The translations under genes and the position numbers were made by a program. The notes under the pieces were generated by a model. That model searched no databases. It was not told where the DNA came from and was given only the letters and a program-made list of their open reading frames with translations. Shown in pieces: positions 34,547 through 46,479 of a stretch of 64,000 nt of DNA. Numbering within the stretch: the first letter of the stretch is position 1; each line of letters starts with the position of its first letter. This DNA comes from Begonia masoniana (taxonomy: Eukaryota > Streptophyta > Magnoliopsida > Cucurbitales > Begoniaceae), in assembly GCA_022432975.1 (NCBI GenBank), contig CM039502.1:26458996-26522995 (forward strand), read 5' to 3'.

Positions 34547-36994
34547 TGTAATATCCGGTTTGTACGGACCTTTTATTATATTATTATTATTATTATTATT
34601 ATTGACGTTTTTGTATCTATGTCAAATCAGGTCCGTTTTACAAAAAGAAAGTGTCATTACGATTCTAACGAATAATAAGAATTTTAAGGAATTTACGGGA
34701 TTTTTCAGAGGTCAAACGCTATATTTCGAGTAAATACACTTTTCGTAGCGTAAAAGACGTTCTCGTAAAAATAGGAAACGAGGTCCGAATCGCGAACGGA
34801 CAGTCTTAATAGAGCCCTGGTAATGAATGGGAATCATTGGCAAGATATGGAGTTTTCGAGAATCCGAATCGTTGGACGATTAACGAAACGAACGACGAAA
34901 TCAATATAAAAATCAAAGAAGGGCAAAATGGTAATTTGTAAAATCAATTTTATAAAACATCACAAAACATTTCTTTTTCCTCACTTCTCTCTTTCTTTTT
35001 CTTCTTCTCTCTGGATCACACGAATAGAGAAGGGTTTCTTCTCTCGGCCGATCGACGCCATCTTCAATCCGAGCTCCGTCCGACCTCCGTTCCTCCTCCG
35101 TCCTTCACGATTTATTCTCCTCTCGCTACCCTCGGTATGTAGCCCCAATCTCTAAGCGTTTATTTCGAGTTTTCGGTTCGATTTAGGGTTAGGGTTACAA
35201 ATAGGGTTTCGACGAAAAACGCGATTTAGGGCTCGTAATTAATAGGTTAGCCATGATTAAGCATGTATCGAACGTATTGGACGTTATTGGACGAAGATAA
35301 AGTCAATTTGTGAAAAAGTATAAATTATAGAGTTTTCGGGTTTTCGAAAATAACTCGTAATATGGATTTCCAGATTTATCGAGCGTTATGTCGTTGTTTA
35401 AAAGCTCCGATTTGTTAAATTAAGGATTTTATTAGTTTGGACATTTAATCGTTTAAATTGGTTTTAACGACATATATCGTGTTTTGTCTCAGACACGACT
35501 CCCGTGGACGAAGTTTGAGATCCAGCGCGCTCAAGGTAAGTTCTCGTGACTTGCTTGACCGAAAGGTCTACACCATACTTCGTCGTCGTATCAAGGATCC
35601 TTGAGGGTTCCTTGTTTTACGTTGTTTAGGTTGGGTAGCTAGGTTATGTTGTATTGTCTGGTTAATATGTATGTTGTTTGTTTACTTTCCGCTGATATGA
35701 ACTGTTCATGTATCACGGTTTTCGAAAGTCATGAAAAGGAATTTCTGCACGTGTTTTTAAGAAAAGGAAGGTATATCTGAAATGAAATCTGTAACGAAAT
35801 CTGAATGAATAAACGTAATCTGTCTGTATCTGGTCACGCGGGATGGGGCTCAGGCACGGCTGTGCGTGTTGCAAGCGTGTACCCCCCCTCTCTAGGTGGA
35901 AAGGGTAGTCCGACCGCTGGATGGGCCCTCTCCGCTTAGTGGGTAGAGGTTTCGGTGACAATTCTATCTGTCTGTGACGTAATGAATCTGTAATCTGTAA
36001 TTCTGTATCTGTAATCTGAATCTGAGCATGATTTCTGAATGGCATACGCACGCATGCATCTGCATTTACGTAGCTTACTGAGATTTCAATATCTCATATG
36101 TGTCTGTATGGTGTAGGTAATCTGCTAGGTGACGTAGATCCAGGTGAGGACGACGTTCCTCCTCCTGATGTCGGGACAGTTGATGGATGATGGCCGTGGG
36201 AGTGCGCTGAGTAGTCGAGGCGCGATATGACCCGTGGGGATGTATGTATGGACTCTGGGGTTATTTTGGGATGTGTGATCTGATAACTGTATAGAATATT
36301 TAGGTTGTTTGGATCTGGATAGGGATTAGATAACGTTTTGGTAATTGTATGTAAAACGTTTTGGTTTAAACTGTTTGATGAACGTTATAAAATGTTTTGG
36401 TTTAGAACCGCTATTTAAACGTTATAGAAATTCTGGAATTGTTTGGTTGTTTAAATTAAGTGTTATGAATTGTTTGTGGGTTGTTACGGATAGCTCGGTT
36501 TTTAGAGCTATCCACGCAGTCGGATTTCGCAAAGCCTGACTCGAGTCGATTGAACTTAGAATACGTTTTAGTTTAATTGATTTGATTTAGGTGGTAAATT
36601 ATGGTAATTGTTGGCGTGAAGAAGTGTAAGTTTTGCTCTCTGGAAATCGGATTCCAGAGAGCAAATCGTTGAAGTGTAAGCATGAAAGAATGGTGAAGTG
36701 CGTTGAAGTGCTGAAGTGTTTGAAGGAGGATCGCTGCCTCCTTTTGGTAGCCCCATTTCCAATTCTGCCCCTCCTTTAGTTTTTATTAAATATTTAAATG
36801 TTTTAAGTTTTATTTATTAATAGTTTTAGTTTATATTTGAAACGATTTACCAAACGAACTTCGATTTCGATTCCGGTTTCGGTTTCGATTTCAATTCCTG
36901 CTTTAGCGTTAGGTTTTAAAGTTTTATTTTAAAAATGTAAAATAGAAATGAAAAATTTATACGGGTAAATGGGTACGGTATTAGGGGTGTTACA
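34547..36994 (+). repeat. E3 3' LTR (2,448 bp)
   Basis: TGTAATATCC...GGTGTTACA. Near-identical to the 5' LTR. It lacks 47 bp of the GATCGCTGC inverted-repeat block near 36731, a loss between short direct repeats. Confidence 0.94.
34928..36190 (+). other. Putative spliced reading frame in E3 3' LTR (copy)
   Basis: Same structure as in the 5' LTR: exons 34928-35134, 35493-35535 and 36117-36190, open in one frame. Hairpin 1 is at 35557-35568 and hairpin 2 at 36488-36513. Confidence 0.4.
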
Positions 36995-38877
36995 CTCTCT
37001 TATGTGGCAAGCTTCCAAGTTTCCTTTAATTTTTAGTAACTTTCTTTAAATCTCTCTTCTAAATCTTTAAATCATGCTCTGCAAAAATATAATAAATCAT
37101 TAGAATTTACCACAAATAATCAAAAAAATGTAGTAAGGTAAGTACTTTCAGAAAATATCTTTCCAAACTCAGAATTCTGCTTTGTTTACAAAATCTTCAA
37201 CTTTTCTATAAGAAAAACTAAAATAAATATCTTTTAGCTACTTAAGTCCGTGCAAAATCTTAGTATAATGACTCTAAAATATGGAGCTATCATATAGAAC
37301 CATTACGTTTAATCACCAAGAGTATTAAAAATCTATTTTTTTGGATCTGTAAAATTTAAATTTCAGTTGTTTTGAAACTCTAGATGCTATATGGAAACTT
37401 GAATTTTTAACTTAAAATTCAATTTTTGCAAGATAAATCCATGTGTATAAAATTGAATTGAACTTTGATTCGCTTTACATTAAAAAATTAGTCCTTTTAA
37501 TCTATGAAAATTACATAACGTATTATTTTTATTTTTATTTTTATTTTTATTTTCATTGGTATATTTTAGCTTTAATATTTAAAATATATGAAAATTTTGG
37601 AGAATATTATTTGATTAAGATTTTACTTCTAGATTGTGATTTTATTTTAGATTTGGTTCTGAACTATTATAATTCTATAATGGATTTTCATTTTTCATAG
37701 GTTTTTATTATAGAATCAATATATTGATATTTGGATTCAAATTTCGAATATCACTAAATAGATGCACTTACAATTTTGTTAGATATTTTGGACATTTAAA
37801 TTTTATATTTTTAAGTACTATCTAATGGATTTTGGATTCAAATTCAAATTCTAAATTTTCACTATATCCATGCATATATGGAATTAAATTCTGTAAGATT
37901 TAAATTTCTTGGTTTTATACAATTGTTGATGGAACTAAGATTGTATTAAAATTTTATGGATCTATTCGGCTTTTCAAATGTAAAATTTTTAACTTTTTAA
38001 ATTTTTATTGCTAATTTTCTTGCTAAAAAATTTGGCCAGACGCCGCGACATAAGGATTATGTCACTGAGGCGTTGGGTTAAACACGTCAGGGCATTTTTT
38101 TTGTTATTTATAAATTTATATTTTGGCATTTTGAAATTATTCTTAGATATGATATTCTCAATTGATTTTATTTAAGTAATATCCTATCCAAAAAAATTTA
38201 CTTTCTTGCTTGAATTCATTAATTTGGAATAATAAGATTATGTGTGACTAATGCAGGTATTAAATTGGGCCAAGGGAAGGTTAATATTTGGTTGGGTCAC
38301 ACATGCATGTGCAGTAATCAATGTGTGATAATTTTCAAATTTTCCATGTGAATAATAAATCGGTCAAAAAATAGATTTATTATAGACAGAAATTTATTAT
38401 CAATATTTGATTAGTGCCTTACAAGTTGATTTATATTCAAAGGCTAAACATTATTGTCATGTTAGGTATCTTGTAACGAGGCTCTACCATTATTTGAATT
38501 TATTTTATTAATTATAATATGTTTTTTGAGTATGAGCCACGTGCTTAATTGGAAAACAATCTAAAGATTTGGAAAAAAAAAGTTTGGATTGTGCTCATTT
38601 ACATTGATTTTATTTTTGTACCAATAAATGAATGTTCTTCACCATTTCAGCATTAGTTAGTTTTGTGATCATCAGGAATGCATTTACGTATATTTATTGT
38701 GCAGTAGCTTTTATGAGGGCGGTGCCTGGAGAAGAAAATCTAATACATACTGTGGCGATTATCTTTCAAGGAAGTTAGAATTTCAAGTTTTTATCAGTAA
38801 CAATCCAAAAGGGTGGAACAATATTTCGCGTCAATAAAGGGAATGAGTTATAAAAATTAGAAGCGGTAGTAGTTTGT
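36995..38877. other. AT-rich spacer without recognised genes
   Basis: Begins with the E3 target duplication. I see no convincing coding frame. An ATTTTT microsatellite lies at 37521-37554. A GC-richer island near 38038-38095 (GACGCCGCGACATAAGG) stands out but is not identified. Confidence 0.6.
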
Positions 38878-38955
38878 GTCACGACTCGGAGGCGGGACTA
38901 ATAAAACGTCAAGTCAAACAACCCAATCCTCGGAGAAGACCCAATTGCCCAGCCC
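38878..38955 (-). repeat. LTR-end fragment, minus strand
   Basis: GTCACGACTCGGAGGCGGG and the following ~65 bp resemble 54945-55016, diverged by roughly a quarter. Read on the minus strand both end in CGTGACA/CCACGACA-type LTR termini. It abuts the copia relic. Confidence 0.45.
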
Positions 38956-39635
38956 TTGTTTCTCCTTATTATATCAACTCTTACTAGATGTTCATTAGTG
39001 ATCTTCACATTTTTCATTGTGTCTTCTATAGTGTGATCTTCAAAGAATACAACATTTTGGCTTCTAACAATTTTCTTTTCAATCACATCCTAAAGCGTAT
39101 ATCTGAATGAATCGCTTCTTTATCTGAGAAATATGTATTCTTTAGTTTTGTTGTCTAGTTTGGACATCTCATATTTGAGAATATTGACAAACCCTACATC
39201 CAAATATCTTTAGATCCTTATAAGATACGTCTTTTTGTGTCCATAGTCTATTTGTTCATTCTCCATTCATAGGAGCTAATGGAGACAAATTGATGATATT
39301 AACTGCAGTCCTCATTGCTTCTCCCCAAAATGTTTAGGAAGTTTTGAATATGATAACAAGCACCTTATCTTTATCCCCAACGTTTTGTTCATTCTATTTG
39401 CAACGCCATTTTGTTGAGAAGTCTTTGAAACTGATCTTTCATATCTGATCTCGTGCATCTTGCTATAATCATCTAAAGATCTCATATATTCACTACTATT
39501 ATTTGTACGAATATATTTTAACTTCTTTCCAGTTTCTTGCTTTGTGACTACTTGAAAACGTTAAATATTTCATCTTTGGTTTTGATTGCATAAGTCCAAG
39601 TCTTCCTTGGATGATCATAAATAATGTGAGCATAC
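38940..39635 (-). pseudogene. Ty1/copia integrase relic, part 2 (split by E5)
   Basis: Minus-strand translation gives DHPRKTWTYAIKTKDE, IRTNNSSEYM, QQNGVANRMNKT, FGEAMRTAVNIINLSP and KIVRSQNVVFFEDHTIED, the expected order of a copia integrase core. The second catalytic Asp is Asn (RTNNSSEY) and the catalytic Glu is Asn (NGVANRMN), and stops occur, so it is dead. It joins directly to 49611 once E5 and one CATAC are removed. Confidence 0.88.
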
Positions 39636-39771
39636 TGTAGCACCCGGTTCTATTAAACCAATTTCTAATCCGTTATTTAATAGTAAGCATGTTGTGGAGA
39701 AAAGTTAGGAAAATATTAATTAGATTAATGAGTGACTAAGTAAGGGCATAGTGGTAAATTGAGAACTTATA

Positions 39772-40744
39772 ATGGATAACCTATTTAAGGAAAGAGGCTT
39801 TGTGATTAAATGCACTGTAGCCGCCACTCTTTCCCTACTCTCCTCTCTCGGTTTTCAGCTCAAGCAGCAGAGCTCTCTAGGCGATTTTCTTGCTCGATTC
39901 TCTTTCAACTTAGGTACGTTTTTCCTCGTTCTCCTGCGTTTTAGCTGTTAGATAACTAAGGGAGTACAATGTGAGGAGTTCAAAGATGCTGTTGATGAGA
40001 GTAGGTTCGGGTTCTAAGGGAATAAATGGGAATGTGTAAGCAGTAGAGTTCCAAACTAGTTTCCTTGTTCCTCTGGTTAATTTTTGGTAAAGTTTAGCGA
40101 AGGTTTGATTGATGTTCTGTTATGAACATAGATGAGCGAACTTCTAAGGTAGCTTATAGCCGAGCGAGTTCTAGGAGACCAGGTAAGTGAAGTATGCTTG
40201 TGTCTTCGGACCTACGTCATAAAACATTAGGATTTTGTTTACTTGAATGTGTCTGTATGTTATGCATCATAATTTAAAAGTATACGAAAATGAATTTGAA
40301 TGCATGTTGGCATGGTAAGGAATGAACATAATTAAACAGCTATGTGAATCAGATTTACTGTTAAGAGAATTAATCCGCCCCTTAATGAGACAGTGGATAT
40401 TTAGACTTTGGGAAATTTGATCCGCTTCCCATCAAACAGGGGGATCGAAAACAGCTATGCGAATCAAATTTACTGTTAAGGGAATTAATCCGCCCCTTAA
40501 TGAGTCAGTGGATATTTATACTTTGGGAAAGTTGATCCAACTCCCAATTTCACAGGGGGATCTGAACAGAAACGATGCATGAACAACTGAGTTGAGAAAG
40601 TAGAAATTGCATGTTTAGGAATTCATATTTCAGCATTTCATTTCATTATTGCTTTACTTACTTAGCATTAGGCTAATAGATGAGTTTTGTGATGTAGGTG
40701 AAGAAGTAACAGCAGGTGTGTTTACTGAGTTTGCTGAGGACTAG
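39772..40744 (+). other. Putative spliced reading frame in E5 5' LTR: 79 residues in 3 exons
   Basis: ATG at 39772; exon 1 to 39913 (CTTAG|GTACGT); exon 2 40132-40182 (after ACATAG, before GTAAGT); exon 3 40698-40744 (after TGTAG, ends TAG). All join in one open frame; exon 3 reads EEVTAGVFTEFAED. The ATG lies before the TATA-like box, so a real transcript might not include it. The 3' LTR copy (46616-46757, 46976-47026, 47541-47587) is also open with mostly conservative changes. Function unknown. Confidence 0.42.
40202..40211 (+). other. LTR hairpin 1 (E5 5' LTR), UUCG loop
   Basis: GTC-TTCG-GAC followed by CTACGTCA. The 3' LTR has GCC-TTCG-GGC at 47046-47055 and the solo LTR GCC-TTCG-GGC at 51414-51423: a paired change that keeps the stem. 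Confidence 0.55.
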
Positions 40745-41184
40745 ACTTGTTGGAGGAGTGCATCTATGTAACAATTTGGCAGTTGATGGGGCAGTTTAAC
40801 TGATGCCAGTTGGTGTGAAGGTTTAGTTGACAATGTTTCAATTTAAGTATGTTGAGTTTTCATGACAGTAGTGGTTTCAATATTTGAATACGTTTTTTGA
40901 GATCTTTCTGATAATAGTATCTGTTGGGTTTTAATGTTGGTTCTTACTGGATTTTGAGTAATGCAATGATTTGAATTGTTTCTGAATGGTTTCAGTGAAG
41001 TAAGTAAATTCATTTCTGTAATTAGAGTTGTGTTTGTATAGCAAGGAGTAGTTGAAATGTCGCCCTGTCCTCTATCGGTAGATAATGTCTATCGGCAGAT
41101 GTTGAGTTGTTGTTTTGTTGTCTATCGGATGATGTCTTCAGTGGAAGCCATCGGAAGATATAAGTAGTAAGTTTGTCGTTTTGA

Positions 41185-41367
41185 GATCGGGTGATGTCGA
41201 GTGTTAAACCTATCGGATGATGTAGTAGAAGTTTTGTCATTTAGCGATCGGTGGATGTCGTGTATTAAACCTATAGGATGATGTAGTAGAAGTTTTGTCG
41301 TTTAGCGATCGGTGGATATCGTGTATTAAACCTATCGGATGACGTGGTAAAAGACTTGTCGTTTTGT
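41185..41367. repeat. Three 61-bp tandem repeats in E5 5' LTR
   Basis: GATCGG starts at 41185, 41246 and 41307. The same set is at 48985-49167 in the 3' LTR, directly after the chloroplast insertion. Confidence 0.9.
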
Positions 41368-41808
41368 GGTCGGCAGAGGCTGGATGAACGAATCATCCGG
41401 CTGACGTCATCGGTAAATGCGAGTAGCAAAACTTGTCGTTTTGCAATCGATTGAGGTTGGATAATTGATTCATCCGGCTGACATCATCGGTGGAAGCCTT
41501 CGGTTTGTTTTTTCCCTTCTCGTTGACTTTGTTCAGCGGATGATGTGTTTGACTTTTATAAACTTTAAGTATTTCATGCCTAAGCCTTCATCTCTTCCGG
41601 CCGAATTATTTTCTTAATATTTTAATTGATTATTCAAACACTGTTTTATAGTTTTGCTGAACCTTGCTTTGCTCAAAGATTTTCCGCTGCAAGTTTTTTT
41701 CAAATTTGACTTTAGAATGAAGTTTTAAATTTGGTCCGAAATTTTTCTTAGTTATGTTCGGGTTTATGACTAACAAACCGGGTTCAGAAAACTCGAGGCG
41801 TTACAGTA

Positions 41809-41820
41809 TGGTATCAGAGA
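41809..41820 (+). other. E5 primer binding site
   Basis: TGGTATCAGAGA matches the plant initiator Met-tRNA site except for the last base. Confidence 0.85.
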
Positions 41821-41960
41821 CATTCAGTTAAACCGTTCAAAAGATTACTCATCAGTGCCAGTCGTCGCATGGGAGTACTCCAACAACCGTAAGTGTTCAT
41901 GTTAACCTTAGTTATTAGATGTTTATGAAAGTAGTTAACCCTGTGCAGGAATTTAGTATA

Positions 41961-42990
41961 ATGGTCAGACGCCCAGGGAGACCTAGAGTGCCAAGGGAAA
42001 TGCCAAATTTGAGAAGTGAGGAGGAGCCTAGTGTGATTAGGCAGCTGACAGAATTGGTGCGTCAGCAAACAGACCTAGTGCGTCAGCAGTCCGATCAGTT
42101 AGGAGTGCTGTTAAACCGAGAGGTGCAGGGAAGTGCCAACTCGAATTCTAGCAATGAACAATCTGTAGATAGATTTCGGAGACTAAGACCACCCACGTTT
42201 GATGGACAGTCATCTGATCCGGTTATTGCTGAAGGGTGGCTTAGGAAGATTAAAAGTATGTTTAGGTGCGCCAACATTGGAGAAGGAGACAAAGTCACGT
42301 TGGCAACATTTCACTTGGCTGGTGAAGCTCAACTCTAGTGGGAAACAATAGAGACCACCACTGATGTCTTGGTGATGCCTTGGTCGCAATTCAAAGACAT
42401 TTTCTACGAGAAGTATTTCAACAGTACTGTCCAAACTGCAAAGAAGTTGGAATTTCTAAACTTGAAGCAGACAGGGTCTGTGGCCGAGTACAGTAGGCAG
42501 TTCGAGTCCCTGTCCAGGTTTGCTGGACATTTTGCTCACAGGGACAAGGATAAGGTAATCAAATTTGTGCATAGACTGAAGCCAGAAATTTACCGAGGAG
42601 TTAAATTTTGTGGTATTAAAGGCTTGTCATTCAGTGAAGTTGTGTCTACTGCTCTGGAAGTGGAAGAAGCTGAAAGGAAGTGTGCTGGACCAAAAGAGAT
42701 CCCACAAAAGTCGGTCCAGCCACACCATCAAAGGGGACTGAAGAGGCCTAGTGAAGGCCAGAGTAGCCAAGGAACAAGAGGAAAGATACAGAATGTCAGG
42801 AAATTTTCCCAGTGTCCCAAGTGCTTGAAGTTCCACCCGGGCGAGTGCAGAATGAGCTTTGGGAAGTTTTTCAACTTTGAGGAGGTTGGACACACGATCA
42901 AAGAGTGCCCGAAGCCTAGAATCACCAGATGCTACAATTGCAACAAGATCGGCCATATTAGCAGAGACTGCCCAGCTCCTAAGAGTGGCC
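41961..42990 (+). pseudogene. gag: E5 gag pseudogene
   Basis: ATG GTC AGA CGC starts the Gag N-terminus, with a repeated VRQQ(T/S)D heptad-like stretch (residues ~28-50). Capsid: FRRLRPPTFDG, then TAG at 42336 in place of the Trp of the capsid WWE/WWD motif; the frame is unchanged afterwards. Nucleocapsid: the first knuckle is degraded ([14 protein letters not shown]), the second intact ([14 protein letters not shown] near 42930). Read-through from 42339 continues into pol in the same frame. Confidence 0.9.
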
Positions 42991-45900
42991 CTGCTATGAT
43001 TAAACCGAGGATATTCTCCATGATGGAGTCGGGTGATAAAGACCAGCCTGCTGTGGTGTCAGGTACTATATTGATCAACTCTGTGCCTGCTTTTACTTTA
43101 ATAGATTCTGGTGCAACGCATTCGTTTATAGCATCTGCATTTGCTGATAAGTTAGATGTAAAGCTTACCCCTACTGAGCATGTGTTTAATGTCATATTAC
43201 CCTCGGGTGAACGCATGCACTCTAACCGAGTGATGCTTGATAGTGTTGTATTTGTAGGAAACATGAACCTACCTGCTAACCTCATTATTATGGATATAAT
43301 GGGATTTGATGTAATCCTAGGAATGGATTACCTGTTTAAGCATTATGCCACAATCGACTGTAGGACTGGAGTAGTTAGTTTTCAACCCCCTGGTGGTTTG
43401 AAACATACCTTCCAAGCTCTAAAGAAGAGTAAGGAAATGTCTGTTACGACCTCTATAAATTGTGGACCCTCACCATGCAGAGAGTACTTATGCTTCTTGG
43501 CCAATGTTTTAGATACACCACTAGTAGGAAAAGCAACTCCCCAAGATGTCTTAGTTGTCCAAGATTTCCCAGAAGTATTTCTAGATGACCTTCCTTGGTT
43601 GCCGCCAGATAGGGAAATTGAATTCGTTGTGGATGTTTATCCCGGTGCTGAGCCTGTGTCTAAGAATCCCTATAGATTAGCACCTACGGAGCTTAAAGAA
43701 TTAAAGAAACAGTTGGAGGAATTATTGGATAAAGGGTTCATACGCCCTAGCTTTTCACCGTGGGGTGCACCTGTTCTCTTTGTCAAAAAGAAAGATGGAT
43801 CGATGCGTATGTGCATTGATTATAGAGAATTGAATAAGTTAACTGTCAAGAACAAGTATCCATTACCGAGGATTGATGACCTATTTGACCAACTTCGTGG
43901 TGCACGAGTTTTCTCTAAGATTGATTTGAGGTCAGGTTACTACCAACTAAAAGTCAAAACTGAAGATATTCCAAAGACTGTCTTTCACACAAGGTATGGA
44001 CACTATGAGTTTCTAGTTATGTCCTTTGGATTGACAAATGCACGGCAGCCTTCATGGATCTTATGCATAGAGTGTTTCACGAGTATTTAGACAAGTTTGT
44101 TATTGTGTTTATAGATGATATTTTAATCTATTCACGTTCTAGTGAAGAACATGCAGAACATTTGAACTTAGTATTGAAGGTGCTAAGGCAGCACCAACTC
44201 TATGCCAAGTTTTCCAAATGTGAGTTTTGGCTGGACAGAGTTCACTTCCTTGGTCATGTGATCTCTGGTGATGGAATATCTGTCGATCCAGCTAAGGTTC
44301 AAGCAGTTAAGGAGTAGCCCCAACCGAAGAATGCTGCAGATATTCGGAGTTTCCTTGGACTTACAGGATATTACAGGAAGTTTATTGAAAGATTCTCAAA
44401 GATTGCAACACCCCTCACTCTGTTAACTAGGAAAAATATGAAGTATGTGTGGACTGAGGATTGTGAGCATAGTTTTCAGACCTTGAAACAGAAACTGACC
44501 AATGCTCTAGTTTTGACCCTTCCCGTTGATGATGGTAAATTTAGCATTTACTGTGATGCATCCAAGATTGGACTTGGCTGTGTCTTGATGCAAGAGGGAA
44601 AGGTAATAGCTTATGCCTCTAGGCAGTTGAAAACACATGAGAAGAATTACCCTACACATGACTTGGAATTAGCTGCAGTTGTATTCGCACTTAAGATTTG
44701 GAGGCACTACCTGTATGGACAGACTTGTGATATATTCTCGGACCATAAAAGTCTGAAATATATCTTTACACAGAAGGAATTAAACATGAGGCAACGTCGA
44801 TGGTTGGAATTTGTAAAGGATTATGATTTTGAGATTAAGTACCATCCTGGCAAAGCAAATGTTGTGGCAGATGCCTTGAGTAGAGTGACAACTTCAACCA
44901 TAGCCTTGATTCTTGATGTACCATTAGCCTTAGAGTCTGAATTCCAGAGGTTTGATCTAGAAGCAGTATCCAGTGTGTCAGCTCTACTCTCAGCCATAAC
45001 TTTAAAGCCTACTATTTTGGAGAAAATAAAGGAAGCTCAAACGAATGATGACGAGTGTAACAAGTACAAGTTAAGCATGGAATCTACGGACAGAACAGAT
45101 TTCAACTATTCTGCTAATGGAATCCTTAAGTTTAGAAATAGATGGTTTGTCCCTGCCGTTAAAAGACTTTGCGATGAGATTCTTTCTGAAGCACACTCTT
45201 CCAGGTTCTCTGTTCACCCTGGGAGTACAAAGATGTACAAGGATCTTAAACAACATTATTGGTGGCCAGGTATAAAACAAAGTGTGGCAGAATATGTAGG
45301 ATCATGTCTGTGTTGTCAGCAGGTTAAAGCTGAGCATCAGAGATCTGCTGAAATGTTACAACCTTTACCAGTTCCCAAATGGAAATGGGACCAACTAATG
45401 ATGGACTTTGTAGTGGGATTGCCTAGAACGACTAAAGGACATGATGCAATTTGGGTGATAGTTGACCGTCTAACCAAATCAGCTCATTTCCTACCAATAA
45501 AGGTGACTTACTCGATGGATCAACTTGCTGAATTGTACGTGCAAGAAATCGTTAGGTTGCATGGAGTTTCAAATACCATAGTTTCAGACCGCGATTCTAG
45601 ATTTACATCTAAGTTTTGGTAGAGTTTGCATCAGGCTATGGGTACACAGCTCAACTTTAGCACAGTCTTTCACCCTCAAACAGATGGACAGTCCGAAAGA
45701 ACCATCCAAACATTAGAGGATATGCTTCGTGCATGCATATTGGATTTTCAAGGTTCTTGGAGCAAGTACCTATCCTTAGTAGAATTCTCTTATAATAACA
45801 GTTTTTAGGCAACAATAGGAATGGCACCTTATGAGGCCTTGTATGGGCGGAAATGTAGATCACCTTCGTACTGGGATGAAGTTGGTGAAGCACAGTTGCT

Positions 45901-46444
45901 TGGTCCTGACTTTGTGCAACAAACTGTTAAGAAGGTTGCCCTCATCCGCCAGAGGATCTTAACAGCTCAAAGCCGGCAGAAAAGTTATGCCGACAGAAGA
46001 CGCAGAGAACTAGAGTTTGAAGTAGGTGATGAAGTTTTCCTCAAGGTATCACCATTTAAAGGAGTTGTGAGATTCGAGAAGAGAGGCAAGTTGAACCCCA
46101 GATTTATTGGACCATTCACTATTCTGAAGAGAGTTGGGAGAGCAGCCTATCAGTTGTAGCTACTGGCTTCTATGGAGGGGATACACGGTGTGTTCCATGT
46201 TTCTATGTTGAAGAAATGCATAAGGGATCCATATCATGTTGTGGAGCAGCAGGACATTGAAGTTCATCCTACCCTTACCTATGAGGAGAAACAAGTAAGG
46301 ATCGTAGACCATGCTGTAAAGGTGTTGCGCAACAAAGAAGTTCCTTTGGTGAAAGTCTTATGGCATAACCAGAACATTGAGGAGACAACTTGGGAGCGCC
46401 AGCAAGACATGATGGACCAACATCCAGAACTGTTCAGGTACTGA
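42991..46444 (+). pseudogene. pol: E5 pol (PR-RT-RH-IN-chromodomain) pseudogene
   Basis: Protease [10 protein letters not shown] near 43100; RT from about 43600 with [17 protein letters not shown]; a one-base loss near 44040 breaks the frame at the LTNAP motif; FIDDILIY near 44110; TAG at 44315. RNase [11 protein letters not shown] near 44550; integrase zinc region 45180-45320 (SCLCCQ), MDFVVGLP near 45400, SDRDSRF near 45585 (usually DPRF), TAG at 45620, QTDGQSERT near 45680, TAG at 45806 and 46157; chromodomain-like end WHNQNIEETTWERQ. All premature stops in this element are TAG. Confidence 0.93.
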
Positions 46445-46466
46445 ATTTTTAGGACAAAATTATTTT

Positions 46467-46479
46467 AAGGAGGGTAGAT
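46467..46479 (+). other. E5 polypurine tract
   Basis: AAGGAGGGTAGAT directly before the 3' LTR. Confidence 0.83.

Larger units (their letters stand above)
26508..36994 (+). mobile_element. E3: recombinant Ty3/gypsy element with nested Cassandra
   Basis: Perfect duplications CTCTC at 26503-26507 and 36995-36999 mark its ends. LTRs of 2,492 and 2,448 bp start TGTAATATCC and end GGGTGTTACA, with few differences apart from a 47-bp hairpin loss. Inside: primer site, gag without capsid, a non-coding linker shared with E4, and an RT-RH-IN-chromodomain region interrupted by a tandem Cassandra. E3 stands only 53 bp from E2. Confidence 0.95.
39636..41805 (+). repeat. E5 5' LTR (2,170 bp)
   Basis: TATA-like TATTTAAG at 39782-39789, only ~146 bp from the LTR start. 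A duplicated segment of about 120 bp (AACAGCTATG...GGGGGATC) lies at 40337-40562. Three 61-bp repeats (41185-41367) are followed by CCGGCTGACGTCATCGG at about 41398. Confidence 0.94.
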
